The translations under genes and the position numbers were made by a program. The notes beneath the pieces are model-generated. The model did no database searches. It saw only the letters and a list, made by a program, of their open reading frames with translations, and had not been told where the DNA came from. From Dimorphilus gyrociliatus (Eukaryota > Annelida > Polychaeta > Dinophilidae), in contig CAJFCJ010000008.1 of the NCBI GenBank assembly GCA_904063045.1, forward strand, positions 434,001 through 498,000: a stretch of DNA of 64,000 nucleotides, written 5' to 3'. Position 1 is the first letter of the stretch. The number at the start of each line of letters is the position of its first letter. Of the stretch, positions 11,863-23,681 are shown piece after piece.

Positions 11863-14308
11863 TCCGAGTGCTGGACGAGTGGATGAAAAATGGCCCGAAG
11901 GCCGGCGGGCAGTTAACAGGTGAGCGGAATTCGCGGCGTCGACCCCTCCAGGATAATCGATTATATATATAGACGACGGGAAGAGGGAAATTAAACCGTC
12001 AAACGGCAATCCCTTCCGAGTGGGGGGGGGGGTTGGTTTTGTGCTCCTTTCTACTCTTATTCACTTCCCCTTTCGCGCCCTGGCCGCCGCCCTGCCGTTC
12101 GGCGAACTTGAGATTTAGCAGATGAACTTTATTACGCTTGACGTTGTTCGTAAACACTTATCCGGTTAAATATAACAGTCCGTCCATGCTAAGTTGTAGA
12201 ATAATAATATACCGGTTCAAAATAAACTTAGAAGTCGAATAAAAGGATGCTAACCTACTTTTTACTGTATCAGTAAAGATCCCAAGCCCTAGTAATTGAA
12301 GCGAATGTTAATTACCGCGAAAAGTATAAACATTCGACTTCTTCATTTCCGCCAAAATATTGAAACAGGCTTAGAAAAATCGAAACACTCGTAGCCATCA
12401 GTTAAAGTTAAAGTCACGTGATTGAAATTGGGAAGTTAAAAAATTTCAATACAGCCAACTTGTAGCATATTTCTTTTTATTCTTCAACTTTTTACATTAT
12501 ACGACCTGGTCTGCTTAAAGTAGGTGTTAATTACCGGCGGTAAACTGACCTTTGACTTCCTTAACCGATCCGGCCCCCGACTCTCCTCCGTCCGGCACGA
12601 ACGACCCCCGCCACCCGCCCTTTTCGCCCTTTTCTCGCTTATACAAATAATATGCAAATTTTGCCTACCTTCGGCTCGCGACTCTCCTTTCCGTTTTCTC
12701 TCTATCGCTCTCTCCGCTCGTTTTATACTTCTACTATAAACACGACGTTCGTTTCCCACGCTTATGGTTTTCATCAAACTTAGAGCGAAAGAGAGAGAGA
12801 GAGAAAGATTTGAAGGAGAAACGAATAGATAGACTGGTATAAGAGAAAATCCAAGGCGAAATAAATTTTAAGTGTTTTAGGTTAAAAAGGATTTTTCCTA
12901 AATACTTTAAAATATGCGTTTGAAAGGAAAAACACCCCTTGGAAGGAATCCGGAAAAGGAAGAGCGTTAGTGGGGGTTAGGAATCATCGTACGGAAAAAA
13001 GAAAACGAGATTTGGATGGTCAAACTCGAAAGACCGTGATGAAAATCGATCAGTCATTGGTTGTTTTCGGCAGTGCACACTTTTGGCGTTGCGCATCAAT
13101 TTATAATACTTTTTTCGGGCTGAATTATTACGTCACGAGTACTCCAGGTTGTCAACCGTTTTTAAATAAAGGGGCAGGTTACCCGACGCCCATACTAAAG
13201 TTTGTAGAGGAATCATTTACTTATGTCAGGTTTTTAAGGGGGTCGAGATTAACGAATCATGAAAGTGTGATCTATGTCTGTTGAGGAATGAACTCGGAAG
13301 ATTTAGGATAAAGGGTAGAGAGGCGTAAAATCTGTTCGTTTCTCTTCTCTCATTCTTACATATGTACAGTATGTATATAAATATAGTATATATCAGGCTG
13401 TATTTACAGCATTCTCTTGCTCAACTATTCCTTTTTCTTTGCAGATGCTCTCCTTCAATCACAACCGACAGCTGTAGCGTCAATTAGGGTATGGAGAGGG
13501 AGAGGGAAATTTGCTGACAAAAGCGACCCCGCTCGGATTAGCCGCTATATAACACGAAAAGAAACGGCGGGGAGAAGCGTTCGCATGTGAAGTCACGGAC
13601 GACGTCCATTTAGCCGTTATTTAAATTTACTTAAACTTTTTTTCTCCTTCTTTCCATCATTAAATGAATATGTATTAAAAAATTATACATTCATATATAA
13701 AACTTGTGAATATAACGATTCCATCGTCTAACCGTTTCCATAACCCACTTTTTCTCTTGACGTAACATCTGCCGATTATTAAAAGTCGATAATTATATAC
13801 GTTTATTTATTATATAAGAAAAAAGGTTCCTTCTTGGTCGTTTATGTTGGGAAAATTTGTAGGTTTTTTATTATTTTCTATTTATAAGGATTAAAGGATT
13901 ACGACCTCCTACTGAAAGTCACCTGGTTGAAGGCGTTATATGTTTTGGCAGTTTAGGGGGTGGGTGAATTACAATCGTGAGGGAGCGTACGCCCACGAAT
14001 CGAGTTCGCTTTTTTTTTTTCAAATTCAAATTGATGTACACAAAAATCACTGGAACTCTATTCCTAGTTTGAAAGTGGACAAAAAGTCTTGATTTAAGCA
14101 CTCAAGAGTGGAAATTGCCAAGTTATGAGGTGACCCTTAGGGGGTCGTTCGGAATCTTTAGATGATGGTAGATGAGGTTAGAAGGCTTCGTTACATAGCT
14201 TGTTTCGTTGACCAACCTTTCGATCTTTACGTGCGGGTAGACGCTCGCGCTGGTAGCCCTGCTGAATTTAGACGCCTTTCGAGAACGCGAATGGAACCGA
14301 CAGGTGTG

Positions 14309-14385
14309 CGTATGTATGTATGTATGTATGTGTGTGTATGTGTGTGTATGAGCGTGTATGTGTATACGTATGTATGTATGTATGA
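14309..14385. repeat. TGTATG/TGTG microsatellite
   Basis: Tandem TATG and TGTG units, interrupted. They create repetitive spurious reading frames on both strands, which are not genes. Confidence 0.8.
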
Positions 14386-16370
14386 ACGTATACTCGTGTG
14401 TGCGCGCCTTTACCCGTAACGGTAAATCCCTTAGTTATTTCTCCTTCAAGTCTGTAGGGATTGCATATTATTACGCATTCACGTAATAGATGCGTGCTAA
14501 ATATATGATACAATAATAAAATCTTATATAACGTGAGGCTGAATACGGGATAAGAGGAAAACTTATCAATTCTAGTTGTCTGCGACCTATTCAACTTTTC
14601 TATACCAAAAGTAAGAAAATCATTAGATGGTAAAACAATAAATTGTTATACCAGTCTCCCTGAAAATAAACAAAGATTCTCCTTCACCTAAAAGTCAGAT
14701 TAAGGGCAAATCTTTTATTTTTAAATTAAGTAGAAAATACCGTACCATTTTTTTTTTACTCTCCTCATTTCTTTCTTTACAAGACACTAATTAACCCTTA
14801 GTAAAATTATGATTAATTGATTGATATTGACATGCATAGCATATATACATATATGTACGTTTTTACTCTTTTTAACGACGTTCTTACTATGAAAAGATAT
14901 GTATAAAAAAAAAGACGAAAAAAAAGAGACTACAATGATCCTTTGTTTCGAAAGTATGACATGTTCAATGCGGTTTTGCGAAGAGGCGTTTACTATATTT
15001 AATAAAGTAGTAAAAAAAAATCTCCTTTGCATGATAACTGTGCATAAATCTTATCTTCTCCCCTTTCCTAGCTAATTTGAAAAGAATCTAAACGATCTGT
15101 CAGATTAATGTTAAGTAAACCATCCTTCATCGTAGTTTCTTTACGAAATTCTCATCCGTAAGTATCATCTATACTTTCCTTAGGTTTTGTGTTTTCCTCT
15201 TTTGGAGCATTTTCATTCGTTCACCCCCTCCCTTTTTTTATATTACCAGTCCTGTCAATTTTATTTTCAATGCTTAATTAGGAAATATAACTGCCAATTT
15301 CCAATTAATGTGAGAATCGTCGTCATATTTCACCGTAAAAAGCGTCTAAGATTCCCTGAAAGGGATCAATGGATTCCTTTATGTAAATAAAATTTGAAGG
15401 AAACTGATTCCTGTAAACTTTAAAGTTCCGATTTAAACATATCTAGATAACAAGTTAGAAGCACGTTTTCTTGATTATCGAAGAGGATAATCTTCTGTCG
15501 ACGGGTAAGATTAAGACGATAGATAAAACAGAGGGAAGTAAATCATTTTATACTATCGCCATCTATCGGCAGTCATAGACTTTAAAATATTATTTGTTAT
15601 TTATAACCAGCTGTTAAAATTCTCAGTTTCATTTTAAACTGTGAAAAATTTCAACTTTTCCCTTAAAAAATAAATAAATACCGAAAATTTAAAAATAAAC
15701 GGGAATGTATCAGTTGGTTAGAACAGTTGGTTTAAAGGGAACCCTTTTAAACTCGTACTAAAAATTTCTTCTACTTTTTCTCTCTTAAAATCTACCATTC
15801 TTTTTAATAAATTAAGACAGTTTAGAACGCTGTTTAAACAATAATAAGAAATGTAATAGTATGAAATGTGGTCTTCATGTACAACATCTGACTTTGGGTG
15901 GCCGAAGGGCACTAAAGTGCAAGATGGGAGAAACATTGCAGTTAATCAAGGTATAGGCAGATTTTTTTCATCAGTAAATCCCAACTATAGTATTTCCCAA
16001 ACGAAATTCCAACACTCTCTTTATGATAATTGCTTTTTGGAAGTATTAGATAATTGAAGAATCCCATATTGAGATTCTTTTTTTTTTGCCTTTCAGCTAT
16101 TAAATTACAGTAGTTTTGTAGTAAGTATAATATACAACTAGGACTTAATACTTGTTTTTTTACTGTTTAATAGATAATAGAAAATTTGTGACAGTGACTT
16201 GGTAAAACATTGATATGAAGTTAAGAAAACCTCTTTGCAGTATTTAGTCATACCAGCTTATGATCGTTGATCTATATTTTTTAATCATTTTTCTGTATTG
16301 TTTTGTTATTCTTTATAGTCTGATGGTTTTTAAAATATAAATCTAATAGAAAATCAGTAGTAGATGAATC

Positions 16371-18593
16371 ATGCAGAGTTCAGACGGAAGTATTGGCAGT
16401 CCGTTTCCGGATATTCAACTACGGGATATTTCCGTCCCTGAAATGCTCATGTTGTCGATGAATGAACATGACCCTAATAAAATTGCCTTTGTCAGTTTTT
16501 GAATAATCCTTGTATATTAATAAATTTATTAAATAATAATTGAAAATTTATCTAGATTGATGCTCAAACTGAAAGAAGTTATACTTTTGGGGAATTCAAG
16601 AACCTCTATAAGAGGATAAGTAGCGCACTCTCTGGAAGAGGAATGCATCAAGGAGAGGTAATTTGCTTCTTCTCACCAAATAGCCTGGAATTTGCTTTAA
16701 TGTTTGCCGCCTGTATAACCGCTGGGCTGGTCGTTTCACCTTCGAATTTTAATTCTACTAGATGTGAGAAAATGAATTAATTGATTTTATCAATCTAAAC
16801 TTTTCTTTACAGTTGAACTTACATATCAACTAAATGACTGTTGTGCCTCTTATATTTTTACTACCAAGGCATTTCTGCCAGTTGTCAAAGCTAGCTTGAA
16901 CTCAAATATTAAGGAGATATTTATAGCTGATAAAGAATCGGTAAATGGTTTTACCAGCATCTTTGAATTGGCATTGAATGATGGAAAATCTTTCATGGGG
17001 AATAATTTAAAGGTTCGTCAATATCTTGAATATATCTTGGAATATTTTTCATATTTCTTTTTAGATAAATACTCTTCAGGACGCTGTCATTATACCATAC
17101 AGTAGCGGTACTACGGGTTTACCTAAAGGGGTTGAAATTACCCATAGGAATTGCACTGCCATGCTTGATATCTTTCAGTAAATTCTTTATATAATGATCT
17201 CCTTGATTAAAGTATTTTTTTTACCTCTTTCTTTCCTCCTTCCTTTCGTAGACAACCTCAATTTTTCGGATCATCTAAGAGATCTAAAAATGATACTACA
17301 GTAGTTTTTCTACCTTTTTATCACGCTTATGGCTTGCAAAAACTACTTCTCAATAATTTATTGCAAGGCGTCTCACAAGTAATTATGGCCAATTTTGTAC
17401 CTGAACTTTTTTATCGGTGTATTCAAAAGTACAAGGTTAGCCATCTGTCGTTCATTACTTGCATTAATTGCATTTACTGTTTTTTCTAACTTTCTCTTTA
17501 ATTAGCCATTTACAATTGCTCTAGTTCCTCCAATAGTTAATTTATTAATAAAGGACACTAAGGCTCGTGAAATTAACTTTACTTGTCTACAATATATTTC
17601 ATGCGGTGCCTCTCCTCTTTCTAAGCAAATTGAAGAGAAATTCAGGAGTGTTACTAAGATTTATTGTCTCCGTCAAGGTTTGTCATCTCTTCATTAAGAG
17701 TACTATACATCAAAGTTTTTTTCTAGGATATGGAATGACTGAAGCCACCCTTGCGGTTACCTTGGGCGAAAAGGACTCATATAAAGTAGGGTCAACTGGA
17801 AGATTGGTTAACAATGTTCGCTTGAAGGTTATTGATCAAGAAACAGGGAAGTATTGCGGTATTGGAATGAAAGGCGAATTATGGTTTAAAGGTCCCATTG
17901 TAATGAAAGGTTATCTCAATAGACCAAAAGAAACGAGAAATTGTATCACGGAAGACGGCTGGCTAAAAACGGGTATACTATTAGAAAGAAACTGTGCCCA
18001 GTAACATTTGTTTGATTCTTTTAAAATAATCCATTTAGGTGACATTGGCTATTTTGACAAAGACGGCTACGTATTCATTGTAGGAAGAGCGAAAGAATTA
18101 ATTAAGTATAAGGGATTCCAGGAAAGTATTATTTCATCAAAGGCTCTCAGTTAATGGCTTTGAGGCTGAACTAGAACCTATATCACCTTAACCGAAACGG
18201 TGTGATTTATGGTTTCTATTTCAACAGGTGGCACCAGCTGAGTTAGAATCTGTTCTTTTAACTCACCCAAAGATAAAGGATGCTGGTGTTGTCGGAATCG
18301 ATGACGAAAGGGCAGGACAAATTCCCAAAGCCTATGTTGTTAAAAAAGTTGATAATCTCACTAAAAAGGAAATCAACGATTATATTGCCGGTAAATAGAA
18401 GTGCTTCATTTAACAGCCTGTTTTAATTTTCTTCTGGTTTTTAATTTATTTTATAGACAAACTATCTGATTTTAAACGATTAAGAGGTGGTATAGACTTT
18501 ATAGAAGAAATTCCAAGGTTGCCAAGTGGTAAAGTCCTAAGAAGGACTTTAAGAGATCTAGAAACAAAGAAAACATTAAACTCTCAACTTTAA
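16371..18593 (+). CDS. Luciferase/4-coumarate-CoA-ligase-like acyl-CoA synthetase (10 exons)
   Basis: Adenylate-forming enzyme that activates a carboxylic acid with ATP and transfers it to CoA; the substrate cannot be read from sequence. Exons are 16371-16490, 16556-16763, 16813-17012, 17065-17177, 17252-17435, 17506-17677, 17727-17972, 18039-18121, 18228-18390 and 18457-18593. They give 541 residues, the normal family length. Motifs: the AMP/P-loop [12 protein letters not shown], the A5 motif [40 protein letters not shown] across the hinge, and the C-terminal catalytic lysine in LPSGKVLRR. The last three residues, SQL, are a plausible weak PTS1, so a peroxisomal location is likely as for firefly luciferase relatives. 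The eighth intron (18122-18227) begins GA rather than GT. No luciferase activity should be assumed. Confidence 0.93.
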
Positions 18594-19944
18594 ATATAAA
18601 ACTCTTTAAGAAAACGACTTAATAAACTGAACTATTTGTATCGTTTCCATATAGATGATACAAGAAGATAAACTTTTTACTTTGTTGTAAATAATTTTAC
18701 ATATGAATGTCTCTTTGATTGATAAACATAAGAAATGATTTTCATTATAAAATTACACGATATATCTTTTCATGTTATATACACTGACTAAGAAGATGAA
18801 GGAATATATATATATACAGTATATATGTATATAAGAGTGAAAGAGACACAGAGAGAGAGAGAGAGAGAGAGAGAAAAAGAGAAACAAAAAAGAAACAAAA
18901 AAAAAGCCACAGTGATTTCATGGCTTGTAATAGACTTCTATTATCATTTTTAAGCAAGCCTTATGAAAAATAGAAATACTAATAGGAAAAGTAATTAGTA
19001 AGGAATAGAAAATAAAAGTTATCAAACTGTTGTTAAATATTCAACGACAAAATAATGAACCATATATACAATATATATAATATATTGTATATATAGAGTA
19101 GATACACTATATACTATATATACAATACAAAGCGTTTTATTTTTCCTCTTAAAACTATTATTACGTAATAGAATGTTGTATTTTTTATTTCTTTATAATA
19201 ATTCTCTATTTACAGTTCTTTATTTATTTAAGAATATAAAAATAGAGCATTTTAAATCCTTTTATTAGTTCTATTAAGATGATAGATATTTTTTCTGTTG
19301 AAACTCTTAATTAGAATTTTTAGAATAGAAAACATAAAGTTGAATAAACTGTCTTAAAAATAGTTTATGTTACATACTCATTAACCCTTTCAGAGAGTTT
19401 TAAATATATATATTTCAATACAATGCAAAGAATCTAATAGTAAGAAGAATAATAAGATGAAGATAAAGAAAATGGAAATATAAGGGAAAGTTTCTTATTT
19501 ATTGCTTTAAATAAAACTGTAAATGAACTAATCATAGAGATGATCCGCTAATATCTAAAAACAAAGTTACAATATAAATAAAGAATGTAGTATATTTTGT
19601 ATTTAAATTGTTCATTTGAAAACTTCATTACTACACTATAACATCCATATGCAAGAAAATAGGAACAATACCATTATTCTACTATTGTCGCTGTTGGTCG
19701 TTTCATACTTCCATGTTGTCCATAGTTTTATATTTTATATTACTAGATACAATGAGCTTTCCTAATTTAGAATAAACTTTTATATATACAGTATATAGAC
19801 ATCTTGCGTTATTTTTACTAAGACGTGTTTTATGTCTTAGCATGCTAAAACGTGATATGCTATAGATAAACGTAGTATTTAAACATTCTCTTCTTATTTG
19901 ACTCATTTTAATCAATTCTTTTCTAAGATCTTCAGTTATTATAG
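18594..19944. other. AT-rich intergenic region
   Basis: Between the 3' ends of the convergent ACS and GPCR genes. Contains a GA microsatellite at about 18850-18874, a long AT palindrome at about 19045-19095, and AT repeats. No coding signal. Confidence 0.55.
18850..18874. repeat. (AG)n microsatellite
   Basis: Simple dinucleotide repeat in the intergenic region downstream of the acyl-CoA synthetase. Confidence 0.8.
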
Positions 19945-21021
19945 TTAAGGGTTCCTACTAGTACGTGTCGAAACTATTCCTATTGTCTGATCGCTCCTTC
20001 CACCTACAAAACCCATTGTCTGGTCGCTCTTTCCTCCTGCAAAACCCATTGTTCTATCTTCGTCTACTGCTCCATCTACAGCACACATTTTGACTAATTC
20101 TTTACGAAATTCAGTCCCAGTTAGAATGTAGAGGATAAAATTAATACAATGGTTAGTTAAGGATAGGCAGTCGGAAACTGCCAATAAAACTTCGAAGACG
20201 GCATAATCATAGCTCGTTTTCAAGTAGCCAGGTATATTTATTAGAATGCTAAGAACGCAACTTGGGCATGATAGTAGAATGAAAGTCATTGAGATTGTTA
20301 AAAGTGTTTTCGTAGTCTTTTTTGATACTTTCCTTATCACTTTACCACCAACGCTAGGTCCCACAGCAACGGCTCTTCGTAACTTAAGAATTATTAGAAG
20401 GTTGAATATTAAGATTAAAGTAGCAGGTATAAGTGAATAAAGTGAAAAATCAAGGATAGGAAAGGTTTTTAAGAGGAATTTGCTTAAGCTTCTTGTCTTG
20501 CCGACACATCTAATAGAATAATGCAGATTTTTATAGTCATTAGCCGGATTTATTTCAAGTCCTCCAAGCATAAAGCTACAAAATCCGAAAAAGATAATGG
20601 CTAAAATTAACGTTGTATATTTTGCAGTTGTTCTTGTAGAAATTGTCTTAGATCTTAGTGGAAAGTATATAGCAATGAAACGATCAACTGTAACGGCGAC
20701 TAAGTTCCAACTTGAACAATATGACGAATAATGGAAACAGAACGTTATGAACGAGCATTTTACAAACATTCGTAAGTCAACTTTGAAGTCAGTGACGCTT
20801 AAAATGAAAAAGAATAAAGCCGAAACAAGTACAAATGCTAAGTCAGCAATTGATAAAATTTTCAAGTACCAATTTGTTGTAGATTTTGGTCCTCTAAGTA
20901 AAATTTTCAATGTTATTATATTGCCAAAAATACCAAGGATAACAGCAGAAGGATAAAATGTTATCCTTAATTTCGAAGCTCCAATAGAGTACGACGAATA
21001 GTCTTCCGTAACGTTTGCCAT
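19945..21021 (-). CDS. Rhodopsin-class peptide GPCR, FMRFamide-receptor-like (single exon)
   Basis: Seven-transmembrane plasma-membrane receptor of 358 residues with no introns. An N-terminal N-glycosylation site (NVT) precedes TM1, which holds the GN of helix 1 (GIFGNIITL). TM2 contains LSIADLAFVL. TM3 ends in VDRFIAIYFPLR, so DRF replaces DRY. TM6 has SCPSCVL in place of the usual CWxP. TM7 reads INFILYILTGTEFRKEL. The altered DRY and TM6/TM7 motifs are typical of the invertebrate FMRFamide/thyrotropin-like receptor group expanded in spiralians; the ligand is unknown. The C-terminal tail carries three imperfect copies of an 11-residue unit (D-R/Q-T-M/I-G-F...GG-K/R-S). Some relatives are intronless, so this need not be a retrocopy. 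Confidence 0.85.
   Translation of the reverse strand: MANVTEDYSSYSIGASKLRITFYPSAVILGIFGNIITLKILLRGPKSTTNWYLKILSIADLAFVLVSALFFFILSVTDFKVDLRMFVKCSFITFCFHYSSYCSSWNLVAVTVDRFIAIYFPLRSKTISTRTTAKYTTLILAIIFFGFCSFMLGGLEINPANDYKNLHYSIRCVGKTRSLSKFLLKTFPILDFSLYSLIPATLILIFNLLIILKLRRAVAVGPSVGGKVIRKVSKKTTKTLLTISMTFILLSCPSCVLSILINIPGYLKTSYDYAVFEVLLAVSDCLSLTNHCINFILYILTGTEFRKELVKMCAVDGAVDEDRTMGFAGGKSDQTMGFVGGRSDQTIGIVSTRTSRNP
19968..20062 (-). repeat. 33-bp coding tandem repeat in the GPCR tail
   Basis: Three imperfect 33-nt units encode DRTMGFAGGKS, DQTMGFVGGRS and DQTIGIV. The unit length is a multiple of three, so copy-number change keeps frame. Confidence 0.8.
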
Positions 21022-22083
21022 ACTTGTGAAGCTACAAATGGAAAATCTCTTTGCAGAATAAATTAATTTATTTCAGTTGTGACGTCAGAAATATCAAATA
21101 GTAGATTTTAATGAGACAACTTTCTTTTATGCTATAATTCAAATTAGTGTCAAAAACATTGAAAAATAATAATTTATATTATCTATATCATTCATAAAAT
21201 AGGAAGAGAAACTTTATATCTTTTAGCATTGCTCATATGTGAGGAAAAACTCTTTGACACATTAATATTTTAATTAATCCAAGATGATAAACTTTAGATT
21301 ACTACTTTTAAAAGTGATTTTTGTACAACTTAACAAACAAATATTACAAAAATAAAACAACAGAAATGACAGTAAAAGTATTAGATATTAGATATATGAT
21401 TTAATTAATAGTAAAGGTTAATTCGTAATAATATTAATAACATTAGTAATAAATGACTAAAAAAAACATTCTATTTGATATGTTAGAAGTATTAAGTTGT
21501 CTTTATATCTTTTTCTATTCATTATTTGTACTTTATTAATAATACAAGTCTTAGAAAAGGAAATTGACTCTTTGTTTTTTTTTAATCCCTTTTCTTTTAG
21601 TGTTTTGTAATTTATAAAAAGGGTCAGTTTTTTCTTTTTTAGATTTTCGAAGAAAGATTACTATATCAAAGGAATACGTAATATCTTCTTATCGTGTAAT
21701 TGGTACATTTATTTAGTCTATAAAAAGCATGCGTCCAACCTTTAAGTCTTTTTAATTTGAGGCTATTGCAAGGTGAAGCAAAAACGTATTAGATGTAAAG
21801 GGAGAACTGTTGATAGACTTAATTCGGCTATTTCCATTATACTAATAAAGTTTACGCCGTAGTATATATATATAATTAAATACTTTTTCATGTATTTCTT
21901 AAGTAAATAGGTAAGATAATGTTCATGAAAGCGCCTTAATATCCTTTAAATTACTGCCTTTTGCTTAACACATTTTATGCAAAAGAGCAATAAATTTCCT
22001 GTAGTGCTCTATAAATTTATTTTCTCGCCAGTTTAGAATTTCACTAGAATAAGAACGAAATTATTAACAATGTACTCGATATT
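21022..22083. other. AT-rich intergenic region upstream of the GPCR
   Basis: Promoter side of the GPCR gene and 3' side of the mTERF gene. A TGACGTCA-like element (GTGACGTCAG, about 21079-21088) lies about 60 bp upstream of the receptor start. Otherwise nothing recognised. Confidence 0.5.
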
Positions 22084-23681
22084 TTAATCATCAACGTTAA
22101 AATCATCGTGTAAAACTGCTGAACTTTGAAAATTAACACTTTTTTCTATTGAATATTGTAAATAATTCAGAATTTTTAATCTTTCACCTTCCCTCATCCA
22201 TTTCTTTACTATATCTTCCCTTTCTATCTTGTCCAAATGCTCTTCTAACACTTTAGTTGCGTGTCCTAAGGGTAGGGGGCACTTTCTTAAATCATCTAAT
22301 TGAAAATTTCGTTTCAATAACAACGTCCTATTGCATTCTAGAACTGTGAATTTTTGTACCAACAAAACTCTCCTCTCTTTATCTAACTCAACGGTATCTT
22401 CTGCATTACATTCGAGAATTTTAAATAATTTGTTTGCAGTTCTTCTCCTCACGAAAGACAATTTATTGTGCTTACAGTAATGGGCAAGTGACTGAAATTG
22501 GAAGTGTCACAAAATAGTTTTCACGACATATTACAATTTTCAGAAACGTACCTCTAGTGTTATAAAGTCAGATCCAAGGTTTTCTAGTTCTTCATAGCTC
22601 TTCTTGATTGTATCTAACGAAAATAATCCAATTCTCTGGTAATCAATTAATTGATCGATACTATATCCCTTGTCTATAAAAAATTTTAATTTCTCTCTGT
22701 AATTCGTAGCTGACATATTATTCCATGTCTCAAGCAGCAAGAGTTGTGTTAAGTCAATATTAAGTTCTTCGGAAATTTTCTCCATTTTTTGTTCTTCGGT
22801 CCTAAAATTATTAACAAGCGACTCATAAACTGATTTAGCCTGAGATAGCCATGCTATAGGAGGTTTTGGTTGTATGTTTAATTTTTCTAATTCTTTTAAA
22901 CGCTGTTCGAGAGTTTCAACAGTAGGATTCGTTAACACAAAACTATGGCGTTTAATTTCATCTAATTCGTAACCATCGTTCAAAAGTAATTCCAGTTTAT
23001 TACATTTTTTGATTATTGATGTTTTATTCGGAATTTTATCTTTAGTCAACTGAAACAATCGTCTGTTGTTTATAAAGAGGCCAGATAGTTCAGAATCAGT
23101 TAACTTTAGTTTATCCCTCCAAAGTGATATATTACTATTATAGTCCATCATTGATTTGGTATACTTTTTAAGTCTTGAATGAAGAGAAGGCTGGAGTTTA
23201 AAGACATAAATATGTTAATATCATATATATATATATTTATATAGTATTTATTATAAATAGCAACATACTGATGGTGTATTATGACAAAGCCATAGAAATG
23301 GTATACTACGTTGAAATTTAGTTTGTTCCAGCTTCGCGACACTTTGAAGGATAGAGTCTTCATTCAATAATAGAACAAAAGGGCATTCGAATAGTTCGTA
23401 TAGGTCATAATTTAGATTACGTAACAGTTCTGCTGAAGTCCTTAATTCTCCCTTTTCAGTCAAATCTTCTTCAGTATTAACCTCAAGGCGATTTGTAATC
23501 TGTAAAACAATAATAATTAAACTATACTGATGATAATCATATGTTGGAAGCTATCAAATCTCACCAAATTATAAGCCCTTTCATAGAAAGAGCAATTTGA
23601 TTGTCGTCTAGTAAGTTTTAATTCTGAGCGATAAAAGGAGTAGTTTGCAAATTTGCAGTATTTATGGCATATTCTAATCAT
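22084..23681 (-). CDS. mTERF-domain mitochondrial protein (4 exons)
   Basis: Predicted mitochondrial nucleic-acid-binding protein of the MTERF family, which acts in mitochondrial transcription, termination or ribosome assembly. Exons on the minus strand are 23681-23565, 23499-23269, 23163-22552 and 22491-22084, in frame, giving 455 residues. The N-terminus MIRICHKYCKFANYSFYR is basic and lacks acids, consistent with a mitochondrial presequence. The body is a series of degenerate mTERF helical repeats, each with a leucine-rich pattern and a Pro starting a turn (for example the unit around CPFVLLLNEDSILQ and the one around CPLPLGHATKVLEEHLDK). It could be orthologous to MTERF1/2, but I cannot assign the subfamily. 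The acceptor of exon 4 could lie slightly further downstream without breaking frame. Confidence 0.75.

Larger units (their letters stand above)
11645..16370. other. Large gene-free region with GC-rich, regulatory-looking segments
   Basis: No coding exon could be supported over 4.7 kb. The part from 11.75 to 12.8 kb is noticeably more GC-rich than the surroundings and holds CSL-type sites, a CArG box, a CACGTG (12415-12420) and a DR1-like TGACCTTTGAC (about 12547). A second GC-rich patch at 13.44-13.61 kb has CAGCTG, GGATTA and TATATAA. A TGTATG/TGTGTG microsatellite occupies about 14309-14385. The remainder to 16370 is AT-rich and includes the ACS promoter. Confidence 0.55.

Noticed and set aside
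12484-12777. Overlapping Arg-rich and Pro-rich open frames on both strands
   Set aside because: GC-rich non-coding sequence lacks stops; no domain, no splice context and no family resemblance.
12970-13284. 104-residue open frame
   Set aside because: Starts at a GTG, has no recognisable domain, and no supporting splice sites or neighbours.
14162-14594. Tyr/Val/Cys and Thr/His-repeat open frames
   Set aside because: Produced by the TGTATG microsatellite on both strands.
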